The translations under genes and the position numbers were made by a program. Shown here one piece after another: positions 1-12,379 of a DNA stretch of 64,000 nucleotides. Under the pieces are notes generated by a model that had not been told where the DNA came from, ran no database searches, and saw only the letters and a program-made list of their open reading frames with translations. This DNA is from Diphasiastrum complanatum (lineage: Eukaryota > Streptophyta > Lycopodiopsida > Lycopodiales > Lycopodiaceae), in NCBI GenBank assembly GCA_029204225.1, contig CM055092.1, positions 22,941,005-23,005,004 on the forward strand, in the 5' to 3' direction. Position 1 is the stretch's first letter. The number at the start of each line of letters is the position of its first letter.

Positions 1-1768
1 AATCTAACACCCTCCCTTAATCTAAATATGCTTTGACTTTCAAACTTAGTTCTGCACAAAATTTTGTGTGTGTATCCAAGCTTAATGCTTTAGTAAAAGT
101 ATCTGTTGTCATATCTTATGTTCATCGAGAGTACGACAACTCAACCTCTCTATTGATAACTTTGCTTCTAACATAGTAATACTTAATTTCAATGTGTCCT
201 AGAATGGCATCTAGGGTTGGATGATAAAGCAATAGCACTTCGATTATCACACAATAAAGTTGTCGGAGCATATTGATTTCGATTGATATCTGAAAGTAAG
301 TTTCTCAGCCACTGCTTCATTTGTAGCTTGAGAGGCTGAGATATACTCTAATTCAGTAGAAGATAGAGCAATCAAAGTTTGCTTGCGATTGTTTCATGAA
401 ATAGGACCATTGTTGAGGAAGAATGTAAATTCAGAAGTGGATTTACAAGTGTCTACATCTCCTGCCCAACTTTCATCTAAATGACCACTAAGAATATTCC
501 ATAACAAATGCAGAGGTCTATAGTAGCTCAAAGATATCTCAAAACTCTAATAAAAGCCTGTCAATGTGTAATACACGGATTGGTCATAAATTGAGTTAAG
601 AAACTGACTGCAAAAGCTATTACATAAGAGATCCTATTATAATATGATAACGATACTCATGCATCTGCTTCTTCTCTTCGATTGTTCGGGGCCAATGGTT
701 CTTCGACATCTTGAGTCCTCACTTCATCGGTGAGAGAGATATTTGCATTTCATTAGATTATATCTGATTAAAACATTGTGAATGTATCTTTGCTGAGTAC
801 TGTAAATCAACTTCTGCTTTTTATATCAATGCTGCCTTGACTTGAAGTAGACATTCAAATTTGAAGTGCTTCGTTTATAGCCATGATCGATAAGCAAAGT
901 ATTGAACCTTTGAAACCATGCTTGAGTAGACTGCTTCAAGCCATAAACTGCTTTATGGAGTTTACAAACATGATTGTGTTTACCTTCGATATTCTAACCT
1001 GTAGGTTGCACCATGTGAAAGTCCTCTTCAATAACTCCATTAAGATATGTTGTCTATACATCCATTTGATGTATTTCCAAATCTACTACAATAGCAAATG
1101 ACAATAGAATTCTGAAATAACAACTGGACTGAAGGTCTCAGTGTAGTCGACATTGTATACTTGACAAAATCCTCTGATGACAAGTTGAGTCTTTATTCAA
1201 TCGATACTTCCAGCTCTCTTGTACTTGATTTTGAATAACCATTTGCAATCAACTACATTTTCTGCTGGCAGGTAATTCGACATTAGTCTAAGTCTAGTCC
1301 TTGATAAGAGACGAATACTCTTTATCCATAGCTTCTTTCCATAGATTGGAATCAGCTGACTAAGTGCCTCTTCATCGACAGTCGTCGACTCTTGAACAAG
1401 GTAAGCTGCAGACTCGTCGATATACCTGATAGATGGTCTGCTTTATCTTGTCGATCTTCTGGGTAGTGGTCAATGTTGATTATCTTCATCATGTTGTAGT
1501 CGCTGAACTACAAGCTCATCATCTTTGGATTCATAGACAAGCTTGGACCTTCAATAGGAATAGTCTAATTTTGAACTGGAAAGTTTGATAATTCGGTAGA
1601 GTCCAATAGTTCGGCTATGTGAGCTTTGCCCTTACCTTTGAGGTCGATAAACTGATCTTCGACAAAGATGACATCCCGGACTAGTAAATATCTTTGACTC
1701 GACAAGATCATACAACTTATAAGCTTTATCTGAAGTAGTGTAGCTTGTTGGTTTTGTACGGACAACAA
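1..1768 (-). pseudogene. Ty1/copia pol remnant (integrase end, RT, RNase H)
   Basis: Antisense copia polyprotein remnant, broken by stops and frameshifts. Reading down the minus strand: an integrase C-terminal/linker piece at 1565-1768 (contains SRDVIFVEDQFIDL), an RT N-terminal piece near 1130-1350 (KEAMDKEYSS, CKWLFKIKYK, ETFSPVV), RNase H near 310-360 (STELEYISASQATNEA), and the typical copia tail near 30-200 (HIEIKYYYVRSK, then TDTFTKAL). A polypurine tract (minus strand AAGGGAGGG, 10-19) sits directly before TGTTAGATT at 1-9, so the 3' LTR probably begins at the window edge. It lies outside the inverted repeat. No catalytic RT motif was recovered. Confidence 0.85.
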
Positions 1769-1936
1769 TAGTACTTTATCATTTCATTCAAGTTTCATCA
1801 AGTACTATTAGTATTTGCATCTCATTTTGTGTGTAGATGCTAATTTTTCTACATTGATGAGATTGGTAGTGTATTTCTCTTTCTAACCAAAGATCTTTCA
1901 AGTGGATTGGATCTTAATGATCTGAAATCCTTCACA

Positions 1937-1948
1937 TGGTATCAGAGC
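1937..1948 (+). promoter_or_regulatory. LTR-retrotransposon primer-binding site
   Basis: TGGTATCAGAGC complements the 3' end of plant initiator tRNA-Met and is the usual copia primer-binding site. It directly follows CA at 1935-1936, the expected LTR end. So a plus-strand copia LTR probably ends at 1936; its start is not resolved. Its orientation is opposite to the pol remnant at 1-1768, so this is a second element inserted beside or into the first. Confidence 0.7.
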
Positions 1949-2198
1949 TTGTGTTTCAGGTTATGAAGGAGGAATTCAAATCTATCAATGATTGGTGAAG
2001 ATATCAAGGCTAGAGCATGCTCGAGGGGATTCTACACCAAAATTGAGTTTTTTGCTTTTGTAGATTGGATCTTTTGTAGATCAAAATACTATATAGGTTT
2101 TCAAACTTGATCAATTCCGATTTTTGATTTCACATAGTAGATCTGGCCAATTTTTGGATCGTTAGATCAGCCTAAGTGGTGGCTATTAGATTGCATAA

Positions 2199-4656
2199 TC
2201 AAAATTTCAGCATTTGCATTTCGATCTCATTGATTGAAGTTGATACAGATGAATTGAAAGTGGTTGGCAAGGATTGTGGCCAAAAAGCCTCTTGGCTATA
2301 CATTGATCTTGATAACATTTTTTCTTTGGAAAGATATTCGACAAGTTTCGTGGTTTCCACCACACATGCATCATTGTGATCCTTGTATTTTGGAAACTTC
2401 TGGCTCATGAACTGCCAATAATCGATAATGGACATTATTCCTTTCATTTCATCTGGATCTAGATCCTTCGTGGATGCTAGAAAGATGGCTTCATCTTCTG
2501 AAGGTACACGCTGCAACAGTTTGAAAGGTTCACTCCATGCGTTGTCTCCATCATTACAATAGTATTTCCATTGCATGGTTGGCTCACCATTCATCATTTG
2601 AAAACAAAAATAGTGAGAATTGTTGTGTCCTTCTACTCCGTCATTTCCTTGAGCAATACAAGGATCTATATATTGTTTCTAATCTACCATTCATTCCAGT
2701 ATTTCTACTTCAGTGCTTTCGATACGACCACCACCTATCTTTTCACCAATTCGTGCTAGCATATTTGGCATTGTGTGAACTGATTTGGACTTCAAAGCCT
2801 TGGATATGACACTAAAAACCTGATCTATGTCTTCATGTGTGTGGCCAGCCAAAAGAAATCCCATTTCTATCTTTTGGAAGATGTTATGTGCCGCTAACAT
2901 ACAACAAAGACCAAAAATAAATTTGTTCTTGTCCTCCCTCCAACAATTGTCAGCTTGAATACATAAGATCAGAGGTAAGTTACCACGTGATGCTTGTACC
3001 TTTCTTATTGCTCGCATTATTGATGTGGCAACTTGATTGCTATCATGAGCATGCAAGGTATCAATCCAAACATCACAAAGCAACTTGAATCCATTAACCA
3101 ATACCCCACAAACATGTGTTTTCAAAAATCAAATCCCCTCTAATCTAGGAGGAGTCTTATTGATACGGGGTAATGTTGTTGCCAATCCATCATTGATAAG
3201 ACACAAGGACTGTTCAAGATGGTATCTTGACTCTTCTTTCCACTATGCATACAATTTTCTAGAATTGAAAACATGATGTAGATGATGACCTCTCAGTGTA
3301 ATACAGTGATCACACATCCTAATGTCAAGAGTTATCTCTATTGCATTTTTAAGGTTGTCACATGTTTTGCATTTGGACATTCTTTGTCTTGTTGGAGTCT
3401 TGACCTGTACAAACTCTTGTTTCCACATCTTGTAGAGTGTGGATCTTGAAACTTCAAAAATACATGCGTCTTTAAGTTTTGTATTTATAGTTTTGAAGAT
3501 GTCATGTTTATGCATGTCGAGTGGGAGATGATGTTCGTAAATAACAGCGCCATCTTTTGATTTATGTTGCAGATGTGGTTGAGTCAATGCATGCTTTTCC
3601 AAAATCCAATGCATTATGGCCAACCCTTTTGAAGAATGTCCACGTTGCTTGAATGTGCTGGTGTTTCCATGAAACTTGTACACAATGGAATAAGGTGCCT
3701 CAACAATTACTTGTCAAAACATTCCATGGGAGATTCCCAATAGATTCTGATATGCTTTTATGTAGATAGCTTTACCATCCAATGTAGGTTTGAAACACAA
3801 TTCGGGTTCCTCCAAAATATCAAACTTTGCATCTGACTTTTCTCATCTATGAAAAAACATTTGAACATCTGCAATAATTGATTATGCTTGTCAGCTCCTT
3901 GTTTTCTCCACACACCTAGTCGCAAGCCTTCACATTCTTTGTAGGTAATTTGTCGAATGCACAACTTACCACAACATTGTTGCATCAATGTTTCCCTTAT
4001 ATTTTTTGATGATAAAACATATTCTGCCTTTTTTGGTGCAACATAAGCAAGCACACATTTTCCTTTGAGACTATGAGTAGTTCTAAAGGATGTTGAATCT
4101 ACTTGAGGATCTCTTTGTAGATCTTCCAAAAGTTCATCTGCTTGTGACCATCTTAATTTTGCAAGATCGTTTGTCATATTAACATCATGTAATATGTTGC
4201 ATGTGTAATCATGTTCATCAAAATCAAATTTCAAAAAATCTGAATTACGTCAAGTGGATGCATTTGCACTTGCAAAAATTGACCACTTCGGTGTACGCTT
4301 TGTTTGAATGCTGATTTCATAATGACGTCTTTTATTTTTGTTGTTATCAAGAGCCTCTCCAACATCCTCCACACTTGTAAGAATATCCAAGTTATATACT
4401 GATGCAGATATATTAGTGCAAGTGACCACATCCTTAACATCTGTGAAGATATCCGAATTATAGCTACTTGTTCTTGACATATTGCGATCATGAAAAATAT
4501 CTTCATTTCCTGTCAAGATATCCCAGTTATAGTTACTTGATCTTGACATATTACGACCTTGAGAAATATCTTCGATTTCTATCAAGATATTCGAGTTATA
4601 GTTACTTGATATTGTTGTATTGCAATCATTGGATTTGTTACGTAAAGCACTCACTT
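2199..4656 (-). pseudogene. DUF7869-like gene, left copy, longer 3' end
   Basis: Broken reading frame of roughly 800 residues transcribed outwards. In order: degenerate 23-residue repeats (4333-4603), a unique segment (3758-4234), a Cys/His segment (CKTCDNL, CDHC, near 3290-3370), then the most recognisable part at 2691-3125 with CIQADNCWRE, LLAGHTHEDIDQVFS. That Q-x-DN...GHTHEDID pattern is how I know the DUF7869 family of plants, algae and animals, found in mobile or repetitive genes; its biochemical role is unknown. The frame continues beyond stops at 2691 to 2199 (HYFCFQMMNGEPTMQWKYY). In-frame stops and one frameshift (after 3758) make it a pseudogene. There is no ATG at the 5' end, where G1 begins. 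Left carries TGA at 3129-3131 where right has CGA. Confidence 0.6.
4333..4603 (-). repeat. Four degenerate 23-residue coding repeats (left)
   Basis: The N-terminal part of the DUF7869-like gene is about four tandem copies of a unit resembling NYNSDILTDVEDI..RNMSRTS, about 69 bases each. The last copy is the most diverged. The unit length keeps the frame, so the repeats were probably translated. Confidence 0.75.
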
Positions 4657-4666
4657 AATGGTTCAT

Positions 4667-7600
4667 GTGCCGCTTTGCGCTAACTGAAAAGTGAAGGGCA
4701 TGTCATTGCTGAATGTCCTCAGCCACAACAACTGCGCTCTAAACCAAGGTTTGTAAACTCACTTGGAGAAGACTCTCGGCCATCTAAAACTAACACTGAC
4801 ATGATAATTCAGAGGATAGAAGTAGAGTCTAAAACATTAGATCAAGACCATCAATGGCCATATTTAGATGTAGAGATAAATAAAGTAACTACTAGAAGTA
4901 GTAAAGATTCTTTAACTCTTGAAGAACACGAAAAATGTGACACAAAAAGTGGAGGTCGTAGAACAGTCAGTATGATTCCTAATCGTAAAGAATTAGACCT
5001 TGATAGGCCTACTGAAAAACATTATGATGTTGATATTAGTTCAAAAGCTAAAGAGCTTTTAGACGAAGAAACTAGAAAAGTTAAAAAAGTAACATTTTCA
5101 GATCCAGTCATAAGTAACGAGATATCTAGAGATCCATCATCACTTAGAAACCATTCTTATGATATAGTAGAAGACCTTGTCTCTAGAATGCCCAGTATAA
5201 CTTTTAAATAGTTATTAGACGATAATCAATATTACAAGAAATAAATTAGCAATTTTTGCAAAGTAAAAAAAAAAGAAGCAAAGTTACCATTAGTCAACGT
5301 AGGATTAGCTAATTACGGTGATGAAGGTCAACCCGAGATTCAGGTAGTAATCAATGGCTGCACCTTAGATAGTGTACCCATAGATTCTGGATCTAGCATA
5401 AACATAATGACTGAAGAAACAACATATGATTTAGGCATTCATCATAGAATAGCACCCACCTTAAGACATTTATACCAGGCCGATGTCATAATCCATTGGA
5501 AGAAGAAAGAGATTACCTTCAGAGACCAGATGGAAACATCGATGGGGAAAAGTCACAAAAGAATTACTATATAATGGGAAAAGGATAAGTACGAAGGTGA
5601 GACACCTACATCATCCTTGAGCTCTACTTCAGAGGATGAAGGGCTTCAGTCCGTAAGGACTGAGGAAGGGGAGAGGTTTGTCACACTAAGTATACCTGCA
5701 TATAGTAATGGAGTAGAATATGTAGATAGAGGAGATTGTGGAGTTCCAGAGACTAGTGCTATCATAGGAGATCAGACTATAGATATAATACTAATACACT
5801 CAGGATCCAGTATCAACTTAATAACATAAACAATGGTTAGGGAATTAGGACTAGAAAAATAGATTTAGCCTATCACTTACCATGAAATCCATTTAGCAGA
5901 CGTATTCAAATGTATTCCAGTAGGGGAGCTAAAAGGTATTAGCGTAGTTATAGAGACAAAGATATTTGTTATGAATTTCTTTGTCATAAACCCAGTAGAT
6001 ACACCACCTTATTCAATATTATTTGGAAGACCATGGCTATATCAAGCCGATGCTATTTTAAATTGGTCTACCAAATAGATATTTTTTCCAGACATTCTCA
6101 CAGCCACTCCAATAGGGGGTCACCTTTTGAGATGGTGTGAGGAGTTAGCTAGACCTGCTGAATACTAAATCAATTTCATAGAATGCTATGAGATTGACGA
6201 GGATGAGGAAATACCAACAACATTCGAGTCAAGGGAAGTTCTGGGTGGAACTAGAGCAAGCCTGACCAAAGCGATGGTAGATAAAACATATTATGTAGAA
6301 ATAGAAATTAATAAAGGTAAAATTTTGAATTTATATAACACCAATCAAACTAGGAACGTGAAGAGTATATATTACTTCTTAAAAAATAACAAAACGTATT
6401 TGCTCGGTCAATGGATGATTTAATAGGAATACCAGTTAATTGGGACGAATATAGAATAGATCTTATTCATTGAATCCAAAGTACTCCTTGTTAGTTAAAG
6501 ACGAATTAGATAGATGTCTTAGAGCGGGTATTATATATCATGTTCTAAGCAGTGAGTGGGTGTCACCAATAGTTATAGTACCTAAGAAGAAGACAGGCAA
6601 GATTAGAGTTTGCCAAGATTTTAGGAAACTAAATGCTGCTACAGCAAAGAATTATCATCCTCTGTAGTATACAGATACTATTCTTGACCAGGTAGCTAGT
6701 CATGAACATTATAGCTTTTTAGATGGATTCTCAGGTTATAACCGAGTTTTCATAAAGGAGGAAGAAAGACCCAAGACCACTTTCACCATTGATTGGGGGA
6801 CGTACGCGTATACGCAAATGCCCTTTGGTCTTTATAATGCACCTGCCACATTCCAATGTATGATGACAAATATTTCTCAAAATTTTTTAAGTTTTTAGAA
6901 ATTTTCATGGATGACTTTTGTGTCTATCCATCAACTAGAGACCATTTACATGCATTAGAGGAAACATTGAGAATATGTCAAGAGACATCTCTTAATTGCG
7001 TCCAGCTAAGTGTTACTTCGGGATGAGGGAAGGCATCCTGTTAGGACATAAAATTTTGAGGGACTGTATACAAGCCGATCGAAAAGTAAAAAAGATTTCA
7101 AAGTTATTAGAACCAACGAATCTACAAGAGCTTAGAGGTTTTCTAGGACACGTAGGTTATTATCATAGTATAATTAAGACTATGCCATAGTAGTAACTCC
7201 TTTAACAAGTTTATTAAAAAGTTCTGTTGAGTAGCATTGGTCACAAGACCATCAGCAAGCTTTTGATCAATTGAAATAGTCATTAGCAGAAGGCACTAGA
7301 GTTAGACCTCCAAATTGGGCTAAAAAGTTCCATGTATATGTAGATACGGCATCGTTTGCAATAGGTGTAGTGCTTAGTCAGGAAGATGACCAAAATATAG
7401 ATTACCCAATTTATTATGCGGGTAGGCAACTCGTTGCACTTTGAATGATTTATTTAGTAAATGAATTTAGACATTATCTTTTAGGATGCCCTTTCGTTTT
7501 TCATGTAGATCACTACGCATTGAATAAACCTGATCTTTTGGGTAGGGTAGCTAGATGGGTATTATTATTAGATGAGTTTAATTATGAAGTAGAATTAAGA

Positions 7601-8955
7601 AGAGACAAGGATCATCAAAATGCTGATTATATATCCCGCCTCCAAATGAAAAATCAGTTTGAACCCATTTTTGATGAATTTTTAGATGAACATATAATGC
7701 GTATCCAATCGGAAACATCAATTTATATGGAATTATTAACTTTTTACAGGACCAAATTTATCCTGAACATTTTAATAAACAACAAAAAACTATTTTTCTT
7801 TCAAAAGTAGGATCTTATACGATTGTAAATAGAATATTGTATAAGTTAGGAGCTGACAATAGTCTTTGCCGATGTTTAGAACCAACCGAGACGACCGTTG
7901 TAATAAGTGCATTGCATGAGGAAGATTCGGGGGGCTACTATGCTCTTAAAAACATTGCAAATTTTTTTTTTAATGCTAAATATTGGTGGCATACTGTCTA
8001 TAGAGATGTCAAATTGTTCATTCAAAGATGTGATGTATGTCAGAGGATGGGGAAACCCAGCTTCGCGACACATTGGCCGCTTATTCCAATTATTCTCTTA
8101 GCACTTTTTGAGAAGTGGGAGATAGCTTTTGTAGGGCCTATCAAACCAATCACGAGTAAAACTCGTCATCATTACATTCTCGTTGCCATGGACTATGCTA
8201 CCAAGATGGTAGAGGCTGAAGCCACAATTAAGAACGATGCTTAGACTGTAGCAAAGTTTTTATTCCAAAACATTATTACGCGATATGGATGTCCCTTATA
8301 ACTCGTTAGCAATAGGGGAACCCATTTCCTTAATCAGACCATCAAGGCCATGTTGTCATATTTTTCCATTACTCCATATAATCCAAAAGCGAATGGGCTT
8401 ACGGAGTGGGCAAACATAATTTTGTGTAGAATTTTAGATAAAGTAATGAAAACACATTCTTCTGATTGGGATCATAAGTCACCATCTATCTTATGGGCAT
8501 ACAAAACTACTGAAAATATTGCAACTAGGCAGACCCCATACTATCTTGTGTATGGAATGCATCCCATACTACCAATAGAATTCGAAGTTTCAACGATTCG
8601 CATTAGTAATGAAGAGAGAATGGATGAACACGATAGTCTCCGGGAGCGGATGATATCTTTGACACAATTGGAGGAGGATCGTCGTCTTTCATTAATTGAG
8701 ACTGAATGAGTTCAGAATAAAAGAAAAGAAATTTTTGACCAATCCATTAAGAAAATAAAAATTAAACGAGGGGACTACGTGCCTTTGTATGATAACAAAC
8801 ACCTGTTGTTTCCTTGGAAATTACATACAAGATGGATGGGACCGTATAAAGTCAGAGAAATTTTTAATAATGGATCACTTCAGTTAGCCGATCTTCAAAG
8901 ACATTTACTTGATACTCGAGTAAATGGCTCAAGGGTGAAGTGCTACTATGACTAA
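4667..8955 (+). pseudogene. Gypsy element G1 gag end-PR-RT-RH-IN, left copy
   Basis: 5'-truncated Ty3/gypsy polyprotein. It begins inside a gag zinc knuckle (4667-4760, shifted by a one-base loss). A linker follows (4801-5211), then two retropepsin-like segments (DSGSSINIMT near 5390; HSGSSINLIT near 5800, with LFGRPWLYQAD near 6030). RT is at 6470-7190 (VSPIVIVPKKK, FLDGFSGYN, IFMDDFCVY) and RNase H near 7300-7660. Integrase is at 7840-8955: the zinc finger reads GGYYALK where G2 has GGHYALK, and the core reads IAFVGP and VSNRGTHF where G2 has IDFVGP and VSDRETHF, so two catalytic Asp are lost. About 30 bases present in the right copy are missing near 6470. Many stops replace Gln codons. It is followed by the motif block and ORF3. 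Confidence 0.9.
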
Positions 8956-9822
8956 TTTTCGCTGCTTTGGTCCAATCGTTTACACCAAAGTTTGCGAAAA
9001 AGCCGACAGCTTCGTATCCTTCGCCCATATGTGTTGTAGCGAAATTTGCGACACTACTATTTTTGCTACATTTTTAGCAAAACTACTGAAACCTTCGCTT
9101 CATTGTTGATTACTCTATTTTTTGCGAAAAAGCTGACACCATATTTGAATATGGTAAATTAAGTAAATTCACCATGTTTGGGACCACGGAAATTGCGACA
9201 CTTCTACCGTCACATTTTTTGGGATTTTCCTTCATTCCATCTTTGACCTTCGGGAATTTGCAAAGAAAAAAAAAATATAACATTTAGCCAGAATGTTGCA
9301 CATCATTTTGCACATACATTTGTTTTCATCATGTTTTCATGTCACCAGTACAGTGGAAATATGCAAAAAACTTGAAACCTTTGCATATTTTGCCGATACA
9401 TTTTTTGCCAATATATGTTCTCATACATTTTAACAAAGAAAATGACAGTCTTTGCTTCCAATATCTCGCATTGTTTCATAGATTGTGTATATTATTATTT
9501 TCGCAATTCAAAAATCACAAATATTGAGTTGAACTTTTGCGAACTAAGTGAAGCATTTGTGTATTTTGCTTATTTTTCATTTATTTATTTATTTTTTGTT
9601 TGTTTTTAGGACTAGATGCTTTATTATTGAGTATGTACCTTCAAAACGAAGGACACGCTTTCATTTAATATTAGTCTAATCTGCCGATATATCATCAATA
9701 CACCAAAAACCTCAAACACTTTTGTTTTTTCGCTACCACTTTCCATCACTCTTGCTCTCTAATTTTTGAATTGTTACGATCAAGCTCTTTTCCGCCATCT
9801 CTGGTTTACAATTGCGAGCGTC
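8956..9822 (+). repeat. G1 integrase-ORF3 spacer with GCGAAAAA/TTCGC motifs (left)
   Basis: Noncoding block between integrase and ORF3. Variants of GCGAAAAA.CCGACA and CCTTCGC recur at irregular spacing over about 0.5 kb, including TTTGCGAAAAAGCCGACA near 8992, GCGACACTAC near 9049 and TTGCGAAAAAGCTGACACC near 9123. A near-perfect palindrome ACCATATTTGAATATGGT lies at 9138-9155. The same kind of motifs and the palindrome occupy the matching place in G2. Small ORFs here are unlikely to be genes. The role is unknown; a promoter or structured leader for ORF3 is possible. Confidence 0.6.
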
Positions 9823-11191
9823 ATGGCAATCGTATTCAAAATGCACCCAAAGCCAGTTTTACCAGACGAATTGAAGGACTTCTTCAATTTGATCCATCAG
9901 TAATCCTTACAGACTTGTGCCATGAGCTGATCCGCAATCCGAGCGAAGAAGGACATATTCCCACCACTCTCCGGAATCAAGAAATTATTATTACAGAAGG
10001 ATTTTACTATTGTGCCTTAGGTTGGGCTATGGACGGTAGTATGTCTATCACAAAGCCAAACTTCATCACAGAGAGTAGAGTTTTCCAAGAAGACGCTTAT
10101 CTTGAGAAATGGGTTATAAACTCTCTTACATCAGAGATCCCAATTTCAAAAGCTTTGTCCAATTTGTTCGATTTGCTCTTGCACAACAAGAAGAAGAACA
10201 AATTCCTGATATTCAGCAGCAAAGTGAAAGTGATGTCGAGGCACCAATTATTGATACAATAATTTTTTAATAAGATTTTTGGTACAATGCTGTCAGATAC
10301 ATAGACAGCTATTCAACATTTCGTCAGCCTAGAGAAAGTCTCTAGGAAACTTGGCTCGAAGTATGATTCCCTCCGAGCAGACCTAATTCAGAAAGATGCA
10401 GAACTGGAGGAAATCAAGGCTGAGCTGTCACATAAGAGTGAAGAGCTTGAAGCAGCCCAAGCAGAGCTAAAAAGGAAAGATGTAGCCCTTGAAGAAGCAA
10501 AAGTAAGACAGGATGATACGTTGGAAGTAATGAAAGAAATTCATGAGCAGTCCAATGCTTTTGAAAATGAAAATTTATTGCTCAAACGGTAGATTTAGAC
10601 CCTACAGGCTTCTTTGTAGGAGAAAAGACACATATGAGCTACTCTGCAGAATAGTAATGAGGAGTTGAGCGACAAAATTCTGTAGATATGCTGAGGAGAG
10701 GCAACCAAATTTACAAGAGACAGGCTGAAGAGGCAATTTTATGGCAGATAAGCGCCGAAGTCACATTAGGAGCCTGTGTATCTCATGGCAGATACAGAAT
10801 CGACCCAACAACTTGGAAGGGAATCCAGGAAAGAATGATTCAAACCTTCTAGCTGCAATATCTGCAACCTTAGATGATTGCATATGAAAAATAAAAGAAG
10901 AACTGGAAGAGACTAAGTTCCAATCAAGCCAAATCCAAAATTTTGAAAAGGAAGAACCAGCCCAGTGCCAGGACCAGTCTATGCAAACGGAGGAGCTAGC
11001 CAAAGCTATATCAAAGAAGGCCATCCAGACAGACATTATCTTCAAGCAAATCCAAAAAGATCAAGAGATGCAGACTGACCCAAAGGATGCCGAGAAGATA
11101 AAAACAATCAGTGTCACAGCTACTGCAGACCAACCAGCAATGTTCACAAGCTGAGGCATCGCACAACAGAGCCATTGAAAGGAAGAACAAG

Positions 11192-11268
11192 GTAGTGTAT
11201 TCACTACTACTGACAGAATTTTAGACATTCCAGCAAGAACTAACATTTTTTCTTCCACCTTTTTGTAG
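11192..11268 (+). other. Candidate intron in ORF3
   Basis: Begins GTAGTGTATT after a Lys-rich coding end and finishes with a T/C-rich tract and TTTTTGTAG; the next long frame opens just after it. Spliced ORFs are known in some plant gypsy elements. Based on splice signals and frame only. Confidence 0.35.
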
Positions 11269-12379
11269 TCCAGAACTCCAGTGGAGAATGGATTATTTTC
11301 GTTTACCTAAACTTTTTGGTTATACAAAAGAACAATGGGAAAGCCCTTCGACTTTTTCTAACCTAAACTCTTTTTGGGCCATACTAACAGTGCACCAAAA
11401 AGGTATCCTTGCTCTTGCCATTGTTCAAAATAAGTTCAATGTGCAAACTAACTATATCCATGTTGTCGCAGGATCCTTGTATATATATATTTTAGAATAC
11501 CTAAAAACATTTGAGAACAATGTTTTTTCAGCTCTCGATGAGTATCTGAATAAGTTAGATTCAATTAGCATTTTTCATGTTAAAGAAGTTGTCTCTAGCC
11601 TTAGTCCAGTTCCTTCTGAAATTTCCAGTCAGCTATTATTCCCTAATATGTGAGAAATCTACACAAATTGGGAAGCTAACTATTCTCATTATTTGAAGGA
11701 AGTCAAAACAAATAATATACTTCGCTCTGTGCATCAAAGAAAAATTCTCAGAATATACATATGCTACCCTCTCACTAACTATCCCTTCTGCTGAGATGTC
11801 TGAAATCCTGTCTGAGGATAGTTGGTACACGCATCTTGTAAACAACGCATTGATCGGTAACCATCTTGCACCATTCGGGAATCAAGGAATGGGAGGATAT
11901 CTGAATCTGTCATTCCAGAAAGATTACAACAAGAAGAATAATTATCACTCTGCTACAAAAGGAATGACCTTAGAGCAAGTTAATGAAGAAAACGAAACCC
12001 GAGCTAAGGCTATTTTTCATAATAAGCCAGCCAACAAGAAGTGACAGAGAAGAATGTAAGCAAATTGTTTGCGAGCCGCTGCACAACTAGAATCCAACTG
12101 AATGAATTCTATCCAGGAAATTGATAACCAGTACTAAGCAATTATTTACAGGGACTAGCAAAATCCTAACTATGAAATACGTTTCTCGATCACACTTACT
12201 ACCTCAGATGTCCACTCTTCTTTCCTCCTCGGAATTTTCAGTTTCCTAAAAATCTATTTCAGCTAAGGTACCAAGAAGACGTAATGACATTAGTAAATGT
12301 TGAAAAACTAATTACTGTAGGAAAAAGTCCAAAACAATTTCATTTATGTCCTATATCTGGGCTGAATATCTGATATATC

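Noticed and set aside
8970-9500. CRISPR-like array from the GCGAAAAA motifs
   Set aside because: Motifs are degenerate and irregularly spaced, with no unique spacers or cas genes, in a eukaryotic setting.
9339-9609. Short ORFs in the integrase-ORF3 gap
   Set aside because: Phe/Tyr/Ile-rich frames in AT-rich sequence, overlapping in two frames, not kept between G1 and G2.
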